Shown: piece by piece, positions 53,901 through 64,000 of the stretch
Numbering within the stretch: the stretch's first letter is position 1
Layout: each line of letters begins with the position of its first letter
Assembly (NCBI GenBank): GCA_019828595.1
Contig: JAHQRK010000003.1
Span: forward strand, 2,976,001 to 3,040,000
Source of the DNA: Aphanomyces cochlioides
Lineage: Eukaryota; Oomycota; Saprolegniomycetes; Saprolegniales; Verrucalvaceae
Direction of reading: 5' to 3'
DNA length: 64,000 nucleotides
Program-made: the position numbers and the translations under genes
The notes under the pieces: model-generated
What the model was told of the DNA's origin: nothing
What the model saw: only the letters and a program-made list of their open reading frames with translations
The model's database searches: none

Positions 53901-56676
53901 CCGAATTCAGTAGCAAAGCGACCACGTTTCTTTTGCTCCCGGAATGCCACGAGCTTTCGGAAAACGACAGGTGCCACTCGCTTGAACACCAAAGCCTATT
54001 TGAGGTGAAGAATCAACTGAATAAATTCCACTACCATGACCAAAATCATTTGACGATCTTTCTTCCTATATTTGATGAACATTGCAATTCCCAAATCATG
54101 AGTATAGCTCTTGAGCCGAATTTTTGGCCCTTAGATTGAGTTAGCTCCGAGGAAAACGAGTCAGCGTACCCAATTGTGACTCCATGATGCGAGTAAGAGG
54201 AACACGCTCGTTTTCGCTCTCAGCTTGGTCGTTTCTATTCGTCAAAACACCGTGAAAGCACAAGTACTTTCGCCGCTCGATGTCTCTTTTAAGAATTGTG
54301 TAATACCTAGGCAGGAAAGAACTTTTGAACTCCTCAAGCGAAAACATTACCGCCATAAATGTATCGTTACTCGAATAGTATAGTGCTTGTTTTGCCAGTT
54401 AATCCACAAACCACGCTTGTTCCATATCTACTCGATGTGGATTGAAGACATTTTAAGAGTGGCGACATCAAACCTCTTTCAATCTCCCGCTGGCTCTTGC
54501 CTTAGCCCTCCAAGGAACGATGATATCGCGGAGCAAACAGGCATTTCTAGCACATTTTCTTTGCTCAACAACAGCACGACCATATTTTCGACGGGCGACA
54601 TATCTACGTCAATGCTTGGGAAATTTCATTTAAAGTAAACCGTACCGACGGAGCTCGCGTGTGACTCGCAATTGTAAATATGTCTGATACACATGGAGGA
54701 GAAATATCGACTTGCTTCTGCTAATGAGAATGAATTGGACATAACGTTTCCACACGTAGAGAGGCCAAAAGCAAATGCGAAACATTTCGCGATATCGCTT
54801 TTCTTGTTTGACATGGAATCGCCAAGCAATAACTTTGCGAAAAAGTATTTCACGTTGAAAAGCGAGCTGGTGCGCACGATCAAGCCAACTTCGGAATAAT
54901 CGTTTCTTAAGCTTGTATGCAAAGAAGGCTTGGCGCTCAGGACACCAAAATGTAGCCTTTCGATCAAAATATTGCTGTGCTCCATTTTGAATCACATTGG
55001 CAGCAACGTTATGAAAGATTTGTGCAGCCTAACAAAATTTATGCCTCTGCATCGTAAGGTTTACGACCTCCTCTACATCGATGTCACCCAAACCTCTGTT
55101 TCTAGAGTAAGTGTGCAAGAGTGCGTGAAGGACATCCGATAAGGACCGTTTTATCGTCTGGTCGTCAGTTTGCTGCTCCATAAGCAATTTCTTTTTTCGG
55201 AAGATGAGTTTGAAAAATCGCTCCGTCGCAGTTTGCTTTGTCGTTTGGTCAGGCCAGGTCGTATTCATGAAATCAAATCGATCAATTACTCGCAGCATTG
55301 CTTGGGCCGTAGATTCAAGACGTCGTTTGACTAAAATGAATAGGAACGAAGATTTGGGGGTTACGTACTTTTGTCTTCAAGACGTTGAAGTTGTGAATCT
55401 CTGTCGGCTTGCTCTTGATCCGCTATATTTTTTTCGGATTCCATTTCCTCTCGCCATCTTTTGATATCATCAGGATTCTTTGGGTAGAACATTTCGCTCA
55501 TCATTTCGATAGATATCATGACTGGTCGATTGACATGGACATGTATCGAGTCAGTGATGGTGTCCTCAGGTTCTTTCCTCGCCATGTATGCTTGGATCTT
55601 TTGGCGGACTCGTTCGACGTCACTTTGGGTTGAGCTGATCCCATTTGTATGTAAAACGCGCTCAACTTGCTGCTGACTCAAATCACCACCTAAATAGAAT
55701 CGAATTAATTGCATGATTGTCATGATACCTGAAAAGGCAAATTCGATGGCGTCCCAGCCTTTGAACAATTTTTTGCGCCAATGCACATCTGCGAAGTGAG
55801 TAATGTCTGACATAGCATGGCGCCGTTGAGTCACAAAATTGTTTTCAGTTGTTTGGTCTTTTGGATCTTGTCCAACTTCTGTTTCGACCTGCAATTGCGA
55901 TGGGAAAACACTTTACCTCATGAAGTGTACCTGAAATGACTGGTTTGTTTCACCTTGTAAATCGACAGATTCGTCAATGAGTTCCACGTCATCTTGACTT
56001 TCTTCATCGTCTGACAATGTTGATACCATTTCGTGCGATGGAGCAGTGTCCATTGAGACCTAATTTTGTCGTCATTCGTTATTATTACTTTTGAACGACG
56101 AACCTGAGATTCCTCATTATTGTTGAGCACTTTTTCATGAGACATATGCCGCAAGAAGGAGAAAGTTCCTCCAGCGCCACCACTCGAATTTTGTTTCAGA
56201 TAATGATGTGGTCTTGAAGCTGATGGTGGCTCAGTCCATGGGTCAAGTTTCTTCTTTGGAGGGGATAACGCTTTGAGCGTATGAAGCATGTCTGAGGAGC
56301 TCATTGACTTTTGCAAAGTTTGACGTGCTGGGGACTTTGGCGCAAGTTTCCATAGACCGTATTGTTCCGCTGCTGGGAGACTTGGTAGTGTTGGAACACT
56401 GCGTTTGGAGTGGAGAGCTGTCATGGAAGATCTTCGATTCGGAGTCTTAGGCGACGCATGAGGCTCAGCAGTATAGCATTGGTGACGTGCGATATCCATC
56501 TGAACAGACGTATTCATGCGGTAAAGGGCGGGCTTGACCCGACGAGCGGTCGTTCCGTCTCCTTTTGTTTCATCCAGCAGCATAGGCAAGTTCATGTCGT
56601 ACCATTTAGGGACAGCAAACTCAACAGCCATCTTTGTCATAGTTTCTCGACGCCTTTCCCGTCGTTTTTTCTCCAT
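50954..56676 (-). CDS. Large Trp-repeat (Sfi1-like) protein with jacalin-like domain
   Basis: A gene of about 20 exons with short introns, most 36-46 nt, including four exactly 44 nt (56060-56103, 54307-54350, 53615-53658, 51768-51811) and one of 28 nt before SVLRMAIRRL. ATG 56676 follows a basic leader. Roughly 1,600-1,700 residues. Order: disordered Pro/Ser region; acidic stretch; helical region; then many basic, aromatic repeats with Trp at intervals (FRSWLDRAHQLAFQ, VFSTWKVQLKAKYV, LRNWIRLARWY, MWSIWRKWIDF) like Sfi1/centrin-binding repeats; a jacalin-like lectin domain (LSPLMGGPSGQKFDYLEAIP ... EEIVGFHGYAAKESVHGLGV); and a helical C-terminus ending ESLSRGHM. Probably cytoskeletal or basal-body related, since Saprolegniales have flagellate zoospores; this is inference. 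All joins I tested keep frame. Confidence 0.75.
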
Positions 56677-56809
56677 CGGGTACGGATTGCGCGCCTCTTC
56701 GCACGCGCTCTTTGCCAAGATCTCGTGTTTGAAAATTGCTCGAAATCTTCATACATTTTCGTAAAAAGTACTACGTAGTACATCACTAAAATAGAAAAGT
56801 TTAATAATA

Positions 56810-57043
56810 TTATTGTGGATTCGCTAGAAATTTCCCAATTTGGATTCGTTTTTTGTATCAATCTCCAATCGCGCCAATACATTGGATGAATGAAAATTAG
56901 AACAGTACTTGAACTGTACTTTCTTTAAAATCTTATTCAGCCAATCACAATCGCCCTAAATATTTATTAGCCAATGGTGTCGATTGGTGAATCGATCCGC
57001 CAGCGTGATTCGATGTTTGGAATTCGTATCAAATCAACAATAT
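56810..57043 (-). repeat. Dispersed repeat R2, copy 2
   Basis: Inverse of 37111-37333 with small differences. It fills most of the 457-bp space between the divergent ATGs at 56676 and 57134, so it may influence both promoters. Here it stands alone, without the hAT-like ends that surround copy 1. Confidence 0.8.
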
Positions 57044-57133
57044 TAGTCAGACTATATTATGTTTATCAGATTTACTATTAATAGTCTTGTTTTCCATCCT
57101 GATACAGAAACTATCAAACCAACACACTCAAGG

Positions 57134-58463
57134 ATGCTCATACTCGTGGAGGGTTACCTCAAGAAACGATGCGCAAACTTGCCAGTGATGCGAAGAAGAT
57201 ACTGCATGTTGGTTGTGGATGACTCAAGCCCATCGTCATCGAAGCTGAAGGTCATGATGCGGTCGTACAAGCACGAGCAAGACCGCGAAGCATCGATTGA
57301 TTCGTTTGTGTCCTCCCACGTCGTCAAATGCGTCGGTGAATGGACTGGCAAAGGCAACTTGCACACTTATCCCAACGCTTTTGTGGTCGAAACTCTCCAA
57401 AGCAAGTTGTTTCACTGTTCCGCTGACACACCCGAAGCCAAACAAGCATGGCTGAATGCAATATCAGTGTATGACCGCTTATCCTTGGGCTCGTCGGTGC
57501 CTCCACCAGATGTGCCAACCCCAACGAATGGCTATGAATCCTCTGAAGCTCCAGGTTATCTCGCTGTTGAACACTCCATTTTAACTTACAACGACAATTG
57601 TAGAACCAGTTACAGAGAGCCCTCCTTCCGTTGTGATCCCTGAACGCCCTATTGAACGATCTCGCCCGAAGAGTGAACGTGATGCGTTGTTTCAACCAAA
57701 GTCGCGTCGCTCCAACTTTGATGATATTGAGATTGAGGATGAGACGACTGGTCCCCGTGTAAGTTCATGCAGCTCATGCATTGTCAATATATTTTGCTAT
57801 AGGATCCCGCAGTTGGCCTCGATAAATCATTGTGGCTCAAAGCATCCGCAACAACTTTATCAATTGACGAGGATGATGACATTCCATTTATTCATGTCGA
57901 AGCTCCACCATCTTCTCTACGAATGAAGTACACCACAACTCCAGCTGCTGAGCCGCCACTTGCCACACCCACAGTTGTTGAAACACCCGAGGAATACATA
58001 GAGCTTGATCCTGACATGGTCGCACGATTTTCCCACATGCGAATGATGGAAGCTCGAGGGCAAGCAAGTGGTTCTGTCTGATTATTCTTCACTATTCTTA
58101 TCATTTGCTGTAGCTGTCGAGATCTCATCTCTTTCAAGACCCAGCAAACGTGTCGACCGCTCCAAGAAGTCAAAAAAAAAGACCAATTCATCTCCAGTTG
58201 ACGATCATATTGTCATTGAAAAGTCCGAGAAGAAAAAAAAGAAGAGCACTGCCGTCACTATCGACAATGGAGAGCCCGTTATAAAGTTGGAGAAAAAGAA
58301 AAAGAAGAAAGATAAAACCACTGACACGTCAGAGAAGAAGAAAAAGAAAAGCACATCCGAGCCTCCACCTATGCCTCTTGAAGAGCCTAAGATCTATCCA
58401 GAACCTGCTCATGTCGCTTTACCACCGCGATCGATTCAATTGCCTGCCATCGATGATTTTTAG
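57134..58463 (+). CDS. PH-domain protein with lysine-rich tail
   Basis: Exons 57134-57554, 57604-57758, 57803-58067, 58114-58463, with introns of 49, 44 and 46 nt in phase; 396 residues. Residues 1-112 form a pleckstrin-homology domain: VEGYLKKRCANLPVMRRRYC at the start and the closing helix with Trp in AKQAWLNAISVYD. It should bind phosphoinositides or proteins at membranes. The rest is disordered, with acidic patches and runs of lysine (EKKKKKSTAV, EKKKKKKDKT) and a Pro-rich end. The start at 57134 is chosen because the domain begins there. It converges with the oxygenase gene; the two stop codons are 5 bp apart. Confidence 0.82.
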
Positions 58464-58468
58464 ATTGG

Positions 58469-59371
58469 TTATTCGGCTGCCATGAACCAACCGACAAGTG
58501 CCCATCGATCGCGTTGTGTCGGCATGGCTTCATGCAAAAGCTTGCCACTATCGAACAAGACAAGTGTGCCACCACGTGGATTTATGTCTTCAGGAGGACT
58601 TTTGGGGGGATACGCGCGGAGGTTACCGCCATCAACAGTGTAGTCCCATTCGAGATCATTCAAATATAGCACCATCGACACTACTCGGTTTACTTTACCT
58701 AACAATTATGAGGCAGGCGCAATAAGAAATGACATACCAGGGACGCGATGTTGCTGGTCAATGTGTTTGCCATAGAATCCTTTGCCGTCACCAGGGTAGT
58801 ACAAGTATTGAAGCTCCATGAACTCAGCGAGAGGTGTGACCTTGCGACTTAAAACTTCACGTAGATCTGAGATAGCGTCCATCAATGCATTTCGCGCCTC
58901 TTCATCCCCGACACCTTCTGCAGCCACAGCATCGTCAAAGAGACCACAGCATTCTGAATGTCGCTTGCGTAGTTTGATTTTTTGCGTTTCACCCGATTGA
59001 CCACCGATAGCACTGGTTGTGAATGCTCCAGCTGCTCGAAGTGCTTCTGCGTCACGTCGAATACGCTCAACGTCTGTGGGTTTCAACCAAGCTGGCGTAA
59101 CGCTTATATGTCCTTGTACAATTGTATCCATCGTGGTGATGGGAGATGGATGGATCGCGGTGGTGTTTCGTTTGATCTTCTTTTTGGGAGGTTTGGCGCG
59201 TCTCGTGCGCTTCTTCTTCTTGGCATTTTCCTGATGGTTGTCATTGTCGACTGCGTCTTCGATCTTTCGTTTCTTTGGATCTGCTTCAACTGGAGCGCTT
59301 TCTGCTGTCTCGTCTCCTTTCTTTGCCTGTTTCTTCAAGCGACGTTTCTCTGCGCGCACCAGAGGCAGCAT
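58469..59371 (-). CDS. 2-oxoglutarate/Fe(II) dioxygenase (prolyl-4-hydroxylase type)
   Basis: Exons 59371-58738 and 58698-58469, intron 39 nt, in phase; 287 residues. The N-terminal 75 residues are lysine-rich (possible nuclear signal, KKKKRTRRAKPPKKKIKR). The catalytic fold has the iron-binding pair H-x-D in GFYGKHIDQQ (about 204 and 206), the distal His in KLLHEAMPT, and the 2-oxoglutarate-binding Arg in RDRWALVGWF. SMVLYLNDLEWDYTVDGG is the usual central strand. It hydroxylates a protein or other substrate; which one is unknown. It is divergent from the IQ gene, whose ATG is 115 bp away, so they may share a promoter. Confidence 0.88.
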
Positions 59372-59486
59372 TTTTCAAACTTGCATATCATCCGTAAAAA
59401 CCAGTTTTTATTCGGATTTTGAGGATGTTATCCGGAAATTTATCCGGTTAGTTTTCACAGTTATTCGGACGACAGTTTCACAGACA

Positions 59487-62400
59487 ATGTCAACTGCAAT
59501 TGAGGTTGCGCGCGCCAAGACCAAGGGAAAGACGCTTTTAAAGCAAGTGCTGAATGCATACGATGATATTGACAGTTTGGAGGCAAGTGCGAGTGCTATT
59601 TCCGAGTGGAACCGCCGAAAAAGAGACGCTGTGGAAAATGGAACGTGGATTTGGCGGGAAAGTACAGCAACGTACGCTCTTCCCAAGGTGAAGGTGGCGC
59701 CGTACAAAGTCAAGACGCAACTTGCATCTTTCAAGACTTTATCTGACGAGTTGTTTGAGATTGTGCATCGACCGTTTGGACATTCTCAAGAAGACCCGCC
59801 ACAAATAAGCAAGATATGTGCATGGAGGTACAAATGGAGTATTCAATCCAGAAATTTCAAATATCCTTTACGTAGTGCGGTAGTCGATGGTAAGTTTTAC
59901 ACTTGCTCGAATGAGCTACATTCAGATGTGTCAATTTCGACAAGAAGATGCAACTGGCACGCTTTGTCATGCCGAGATCCAACTCATTCGAGAACTCTAC
60001 CGACTTCAATCGCAATTGCAAATCTCGACGGCAAATGCCTCGTTTGCTATGCCAATGCGAGAAGCAATTTGCCCAAACACAAAAGATCGCCTCCATCTTT
60101 TGACACGCTAAGCATTCCAGGAGTTCATCGATCGGAAGCCGATAATGTTCAAGCCAAAGTAACAGTTGGTGCCAGGCGAAATGCAGTTGACAAACAACCC
60201 GAGTTTACTAAAACCTCTGTGTGTACTTGGAAAGGGTACAAACCCGACCAAAAAACATTCGAGCCATTCACTTGTCACCATGCTGTACTCCAGCATCCCG
60301 TCCTTCTGTCTTATCTCGGAGTATGTGGCTTTCACCAGACAACTTGCGTCCGCAATCACACAAAAGGTGTCGTCTGCCCTCCAATCACTCTCTTGAATGC
60401 GTATGGGCTTTGCCAGAACCACTACCAAGCCTACGTGACCACGTCTGTCATCACCTCCCTCTTTGTCTTCACTACTCAAGTAGACTATCGTTCGTGAAAC
60501 GGCGAGCCGATCAAGTTTACTCCTCCCCCTTCGATCCCCCTGACGTACACGCACCTGAGTCGGCTCAAACCAAAACCAAGAAGACTATAGCAGCACATCC
60601 TCTCGCCCCCAAATATCCTCCCCCTGCTATACTAGAGCAAGTTCCTATCCAACCCAAGAGTCTGTTTGCATCGTGGTTTCAACGAACTGTGATCCATTTT
60701 TTCTGGTGGCAAATCAATTATCTCCGCCATGGCCCTCGCATGGCAACGAAACTTCAGGCCGTCTTTCGAGGCAACCAAGCTCGCAAGCGAGTACGGCAGA
60801 TACGCAGACAGGAGAAGTACGAAACAAGGTGTCATTTATCTTCAGACTTGTCTGTAGCACTCGAAAACGCATCAAAGCAGCGATATTTATCCAAAAATAT
60901 TGGCGCGGCAAACAAACACGCCGGGAAATTGTTGCTTACCGAAACGTCCGTCGATCCACGAGCATCTTTTTGCAACGCATTGCAAGGGGATCTATTGCTC
61001 GAAGCCGCGTTCGGCATTTGCGTGGGTTTCGACGCTTGGCGTCAGTTATTGGCATCTATTTGGCAATTCACCGATTTATTCGCATGTTGCACGATCGAGT
61101 CGATGTTCGTCGAGCGCTCACGTAAGTCTCATCTCATGGGAAAATAGCTCAAGGTTCTGTTTTAGGCGTATGAGCGACCGTGATCGACTCAAAGCTTTGT
61201 ATATGCTCCAGCGCCGACGAGCTGCCAAAGTCCTAGCTCGTGCCATGAGGGCTTGGAAGCAGCGCAAGATGGATCAGTTGCGCCATGGAGAATTCCGATT
61301 CAAGTCGTTCATGGCAGCTTTAACCATCCAGCGATCATGGAAACGCTACCGCAAACTTCAAAATCTTCACATTCGGTATTCTGCTGCCCAACGAATACAA
61401 GCTCGAATCCGTGGAGGTCTTACGAGATGTTTGTGGTCTCGAGACCCTGGTATCTCGTCCGTGGTGCAGTTGATCAATCCTCTTTCGGGCTTTGTGTATG
61501 CCAAGTACTCCTTAGACCCAACACCAAGCCCTTCTTACTCGGTAAGTTGGTTAGAAGTCCTGACTTCAAACATTGGACTCTAGGTCATCCGCCGTTCTCT
61601 GCGTCGTGATCTTGCAGCACGGATACTCCAACGAGTGATGAGAGGGTTCTTGGGCCGCTTGGTTGCAAACACAGTCTGGGCCAACATGGAAAAGCGATGG
61701 CATTGGATTGATCCGACTCAAAGTAGCAACATATTTCTTAGTTTCCTCAACGTACTATCTAGATCGAGCCGCCCTTCGGGCTCTTGTTCCTTCTGTCAAC
61801 TATCATGAAACTAAGCAACATCATATGCGACGAATTTACAACTTGCCTAGTGCTCAGAGGGGTTACGTTTACGAGTTCCAAGGTATTCTTTGTGTTGGTT
61901 GCGCCTTGTTCGTATCATTTCCTTTAGGCGTTGTGGATCTTTTTGAAGATAGGAATGGCCGCCGATGCTCTCCAATTCCCCGACGAAAGTTACCGTCACC
62001 AGCCTCCGAGCCGCAAATTGAATCCCCCGTTTCAGCAGCCTCGTCAATGTTTGACTTAACCTCCCATCCGACATTGAAATCAATTGACAAGTCTCAAACA
62101 ACCGGAATTTCATCGACAATGGCACTCTACCCCGTTGGTTCATTAGTATACGTTCGTCTCGCCAGAGGAAAACTCCATCCAGCACGGATTACGCATATTC
62201 ATCGAGAAAGTGAGGCATTTGACATTACATTTTTGCCAGTAAGTAATCCTCCATGACGCTCCACATATTGAATCGTCTCCAGGGCCTTGTCTCCATGCGT
62301 GGTGTTGGTATTACTGAAGCCACCAATATTCACGTCAGTCGTTTGCAATACGACCCACCACCGCCACAGACTCCATCATTGACAAGTCGAATCAGGAGTG

Positions 62401-62879
62401 AATTACTACGTTTGAAACAATCAGTACCCAGTACGTTTACAAAGATCGACAAGTCACATCTACGCAAACCCTCCTGGACATCCCAGACTAGTCGGTATCG
62501 TGATGTCGTGACTATCATACGAAACACTCATGAGAGCATGCTGACCGATCCTGCCTTCTGGATGCAATTTGTGTTTGATCACCGCGATCTACTCGAGCAA
62601 TGTTGGATGCGTCTCGTGCATGATATTCAACATGGTACGACTTCCAGCAACGAATTTTCTCGGCAGTCCGAGGTAATCCTATTTTGCTGTCATTCTTAAG
62701 TCAACTAGACTTCACGAGTCCCACTTCCTCACGTAGCTGACCTCCTGAGAGCGAAATTGATAGCACTGGGCTTTCACGCCTCCCCCAGTGCATGTCATAT
62801 CCCACCAGAACAAGACTCACTGATGGATATTGCAATGGGTCACTTGGGATATCAAAGAACCAACCAGTTGATTGAATGA
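59487..62879 (+). CDS. IQ-motif protein with Cys/His-rich N-terminus
   Basis: Exons 59487-60442, 60484-60828, 60858-61121, 61166-61541, 61584-61722, 61763-61882, 61928-62238, 62283-62672, 62709-62879; introns 41, 29, 44, 42, 40, 45, 44 and 36 nt. All eight joins keep phase, giving 1,023 residues. Residues of about 190-320 are rich in Cys and His (DGKCLVCYANA, FTCHHAVLQHP, GVCGFHQTTC, GLCQNHY), probably zinc-binding. At least six IQ motifs follow at about 410-675 (KLQAVFRGNQARKR, IFIQKYWRGKQTRRE, IQARIRGGLTR, ARILQRVMRGFLGR), sites for calmodulin or centrin. A Tudor-like stretch (VGSLVYVRLARGKLHPARIT) lies near 810. No motor domain is present. The start at 59487 was preferred over an upstream frame extension at 59238 that overlaps the oxygenase. 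Confidence 0.8.
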
Positions 62880-63011
62880 ATACTACCAAGGCCACTTGCG
62901 GTTACACCAAATCAAACGACGCTTGACGATATCCAAAACTTCTTTTCGAAAAGTCGTCCTTGGCCGAAGATTAACGAGTCAAGCTTCGTCCAGAGAGGTC
63001 AGTAGTCAAAT

Positions 63012-64000
63012 ATGCGTCTTCTTGTACTGTTGTGGCTGGTATCTCTGGCGTTGGCCCAAAACTCAAAGTGTGATCCTGTCCGTGTGCGCAAGCCGTGGAG
63101 CTTACTATCAGCGGCCGAAAAGAAGACGTATGTGGAAGCTGTTGGAAAAGCTATGGCGAGTGGATATCACCAACGATTTGTCGAGATTCATACTGAACCA
63201 TCAAGTGAAGCCGAAGCACATGGGTGCATGTTCATCTACTGGCATCGCAAATTCCTCTTGGCGTATGAAAACATGCTGCGCAGTCTCGATCCTACATACG
63301 AATGTTTGACAATTCCATATTGGGACTACGCCACACTCTCAAGCTCTTATGTCTCTGGTACTTTGCCCTCTGCTTGTATATTTCTCACTCCTCTACTCGG
63401 GTAGGCAGCTGCAGTAACATTTACTCCTGCGACTCTGGAATCATCAATGCATTCGGCGGTAATATCAACGGCAACGTTCGTCGATCATGGGACTCCATTA
63501 ATGGAGACAGAATCTCTGCGTCAGCGTGTGTGGCAAGCAATCCCCTCAACAACTTCTGTCAATCGACATCTGCTTACCAGAGTAAACGATGCATGGGATG
63601 TGTGCCCAGAAATGATTTCTCTCGAGCACGAGTCCCCGCTGAAGCCAATATTGCTAGTGTCTTCAATCAAGTTCTTGGTGGATCGAGCTCTAGAACTGGG
63701 AAGACTCTGGATGAAGCCACACAGGGAATACAACAGGGTTGTCACAGTACGCCTACGTCATTATCCCGTCACCTATACTATCCATGGTGTAGACACGATC
63801 CATGCCAACATTGGTGCCACAATGGGAACGTTTGAATCGCCAGCAGACCCTCTCTTCTATCTTCATCATGTCAGTATAAATGGTTGTATCGTTTTCATAG
63901 CTTTACTGTAGGCACAAGTTGATCTCTTGCATCGCATTTACTTTAAATGCAATGTCGCGGACGCAAAAAGAGGAGTGAAGCCTGTCCTGTCCAAGACCCA
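63012..64000 (+). CDS. Secreted tyrosinase, 5' part
   Basis: Exons 63012-63357, 63405-63737, 63793-63869 and 63912 onward, cut by the window end; introns 47, 55 and 42 nt in phase. Signal peptide MRLLVLLWLVSLALA. The copper-A site has His in ASGYHQRFVEIH and AHGCMFIYWHRKFLL; the copper-B site has His in DTIHANIGATMGTF and in SPADPLFYLHH, continuing AQVDLLHRIYFKCNV after the last intron. The enzyme oxidises phenols to quinones. Many cysteines between the sites suggest disulphides, as expected for a secreted protein. Tyrosinases are multi-copy in Saprolegniales and may serve melanisation or wall cross-linking. Confidence 0.9.

Noticed and set aside
59238..59486. N-terminal extension of the IQ gene upstream of 59487
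   Set aside because: It overlaps the oxygenase N-terminus in antisense and contains no domain; ATG 59487 is the better start.
1..64000. CRISPR arrays, operons or ribosome-binding sites
   Set aside because: No regularly spaced direct repeats were seen, and introns and promoter type show a eukaryote.

Overview
The window is nuclear DNA from an oomycete, most likely a Saprolegniales/Aphanomyces-type water mould. The evidence is: GT-AG introns of only about 28-55 nt; oomycete-type initiator elements (TCATTTTCCAATTT) just upstream of secreted-protein genes; a PX/transmembrane phospholipase D of the class known from oomycetes; and a transposon mix (Crypton, pogo, plant-type mariner, Tc1, Ty3/gypsy with two RNase H domains) familiar from these genomes. 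I name the lineage by inference, not by a search.

Layout. Positions 1-10,640 are a transposon graveyard: a broken Crypton tyrosine-recombinase element, a complete-ended pogo element, a foldback element with 8-bp target duplication, a decayed IS630/Tc1-related DDE transposase, and a mariner inserted next to its stop codon. Positions 10,640-42,300 hold four copies (units 1-4) of a segmentally duplicated gene pair: gene A (small secreted protein with conserved His and Asn-Asp-Cys) followed by gene B (about 174 aa, unrecognised), with remnants of an antisense serine-protease gene beyond B. Units 1 and 3 have open A and B genes; unit 2 and unit 4 copies are broken in different ways.

The duplicated units have been hit repeatedly by transposons, and because sister units keep the empty sites, many insertions can be read to the base: an 11.6-kb gypsy element nested inside a foldback element, a Tc1 element, a pogo element, a TA-flanked foldback, a hAT-like element, a pogo-type MITE and an LTR remnant. 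Two of these split the unit-4 B gene; removing both with one copy of each target duplication restores its frame.

Positions 42,300-64,000 are a gene-dense chromosomal region with little transposon content: secreted serine protease (-), PXTM-type phospholipase D (+), an ankyrin-repeat pseudogene (+), a HIT-family hydrolase (+), a very large Trp-repeat (Sfi1-like) protein carrying a jacalin-like domain (-), a PH-domain protein (+), a 2-oxoglutarate/Fe(II) oxygenase (-), an IQ-motif/zinc-binding protein (+), and the 5' part of a secreted tyrosinase (+) running off the end. Their introns are extremely short, and at least eleven are exactly 44 nt long.

Most promising for follow-up: the ambisense 3.2-kb region downstream of pol in the gypsy element, the Sfi1-like/jacalin architecture, the 44-nt intron class, the intact antisense ORF in a dead pogo element, and the A/B duplicated secreted-gene cluster.
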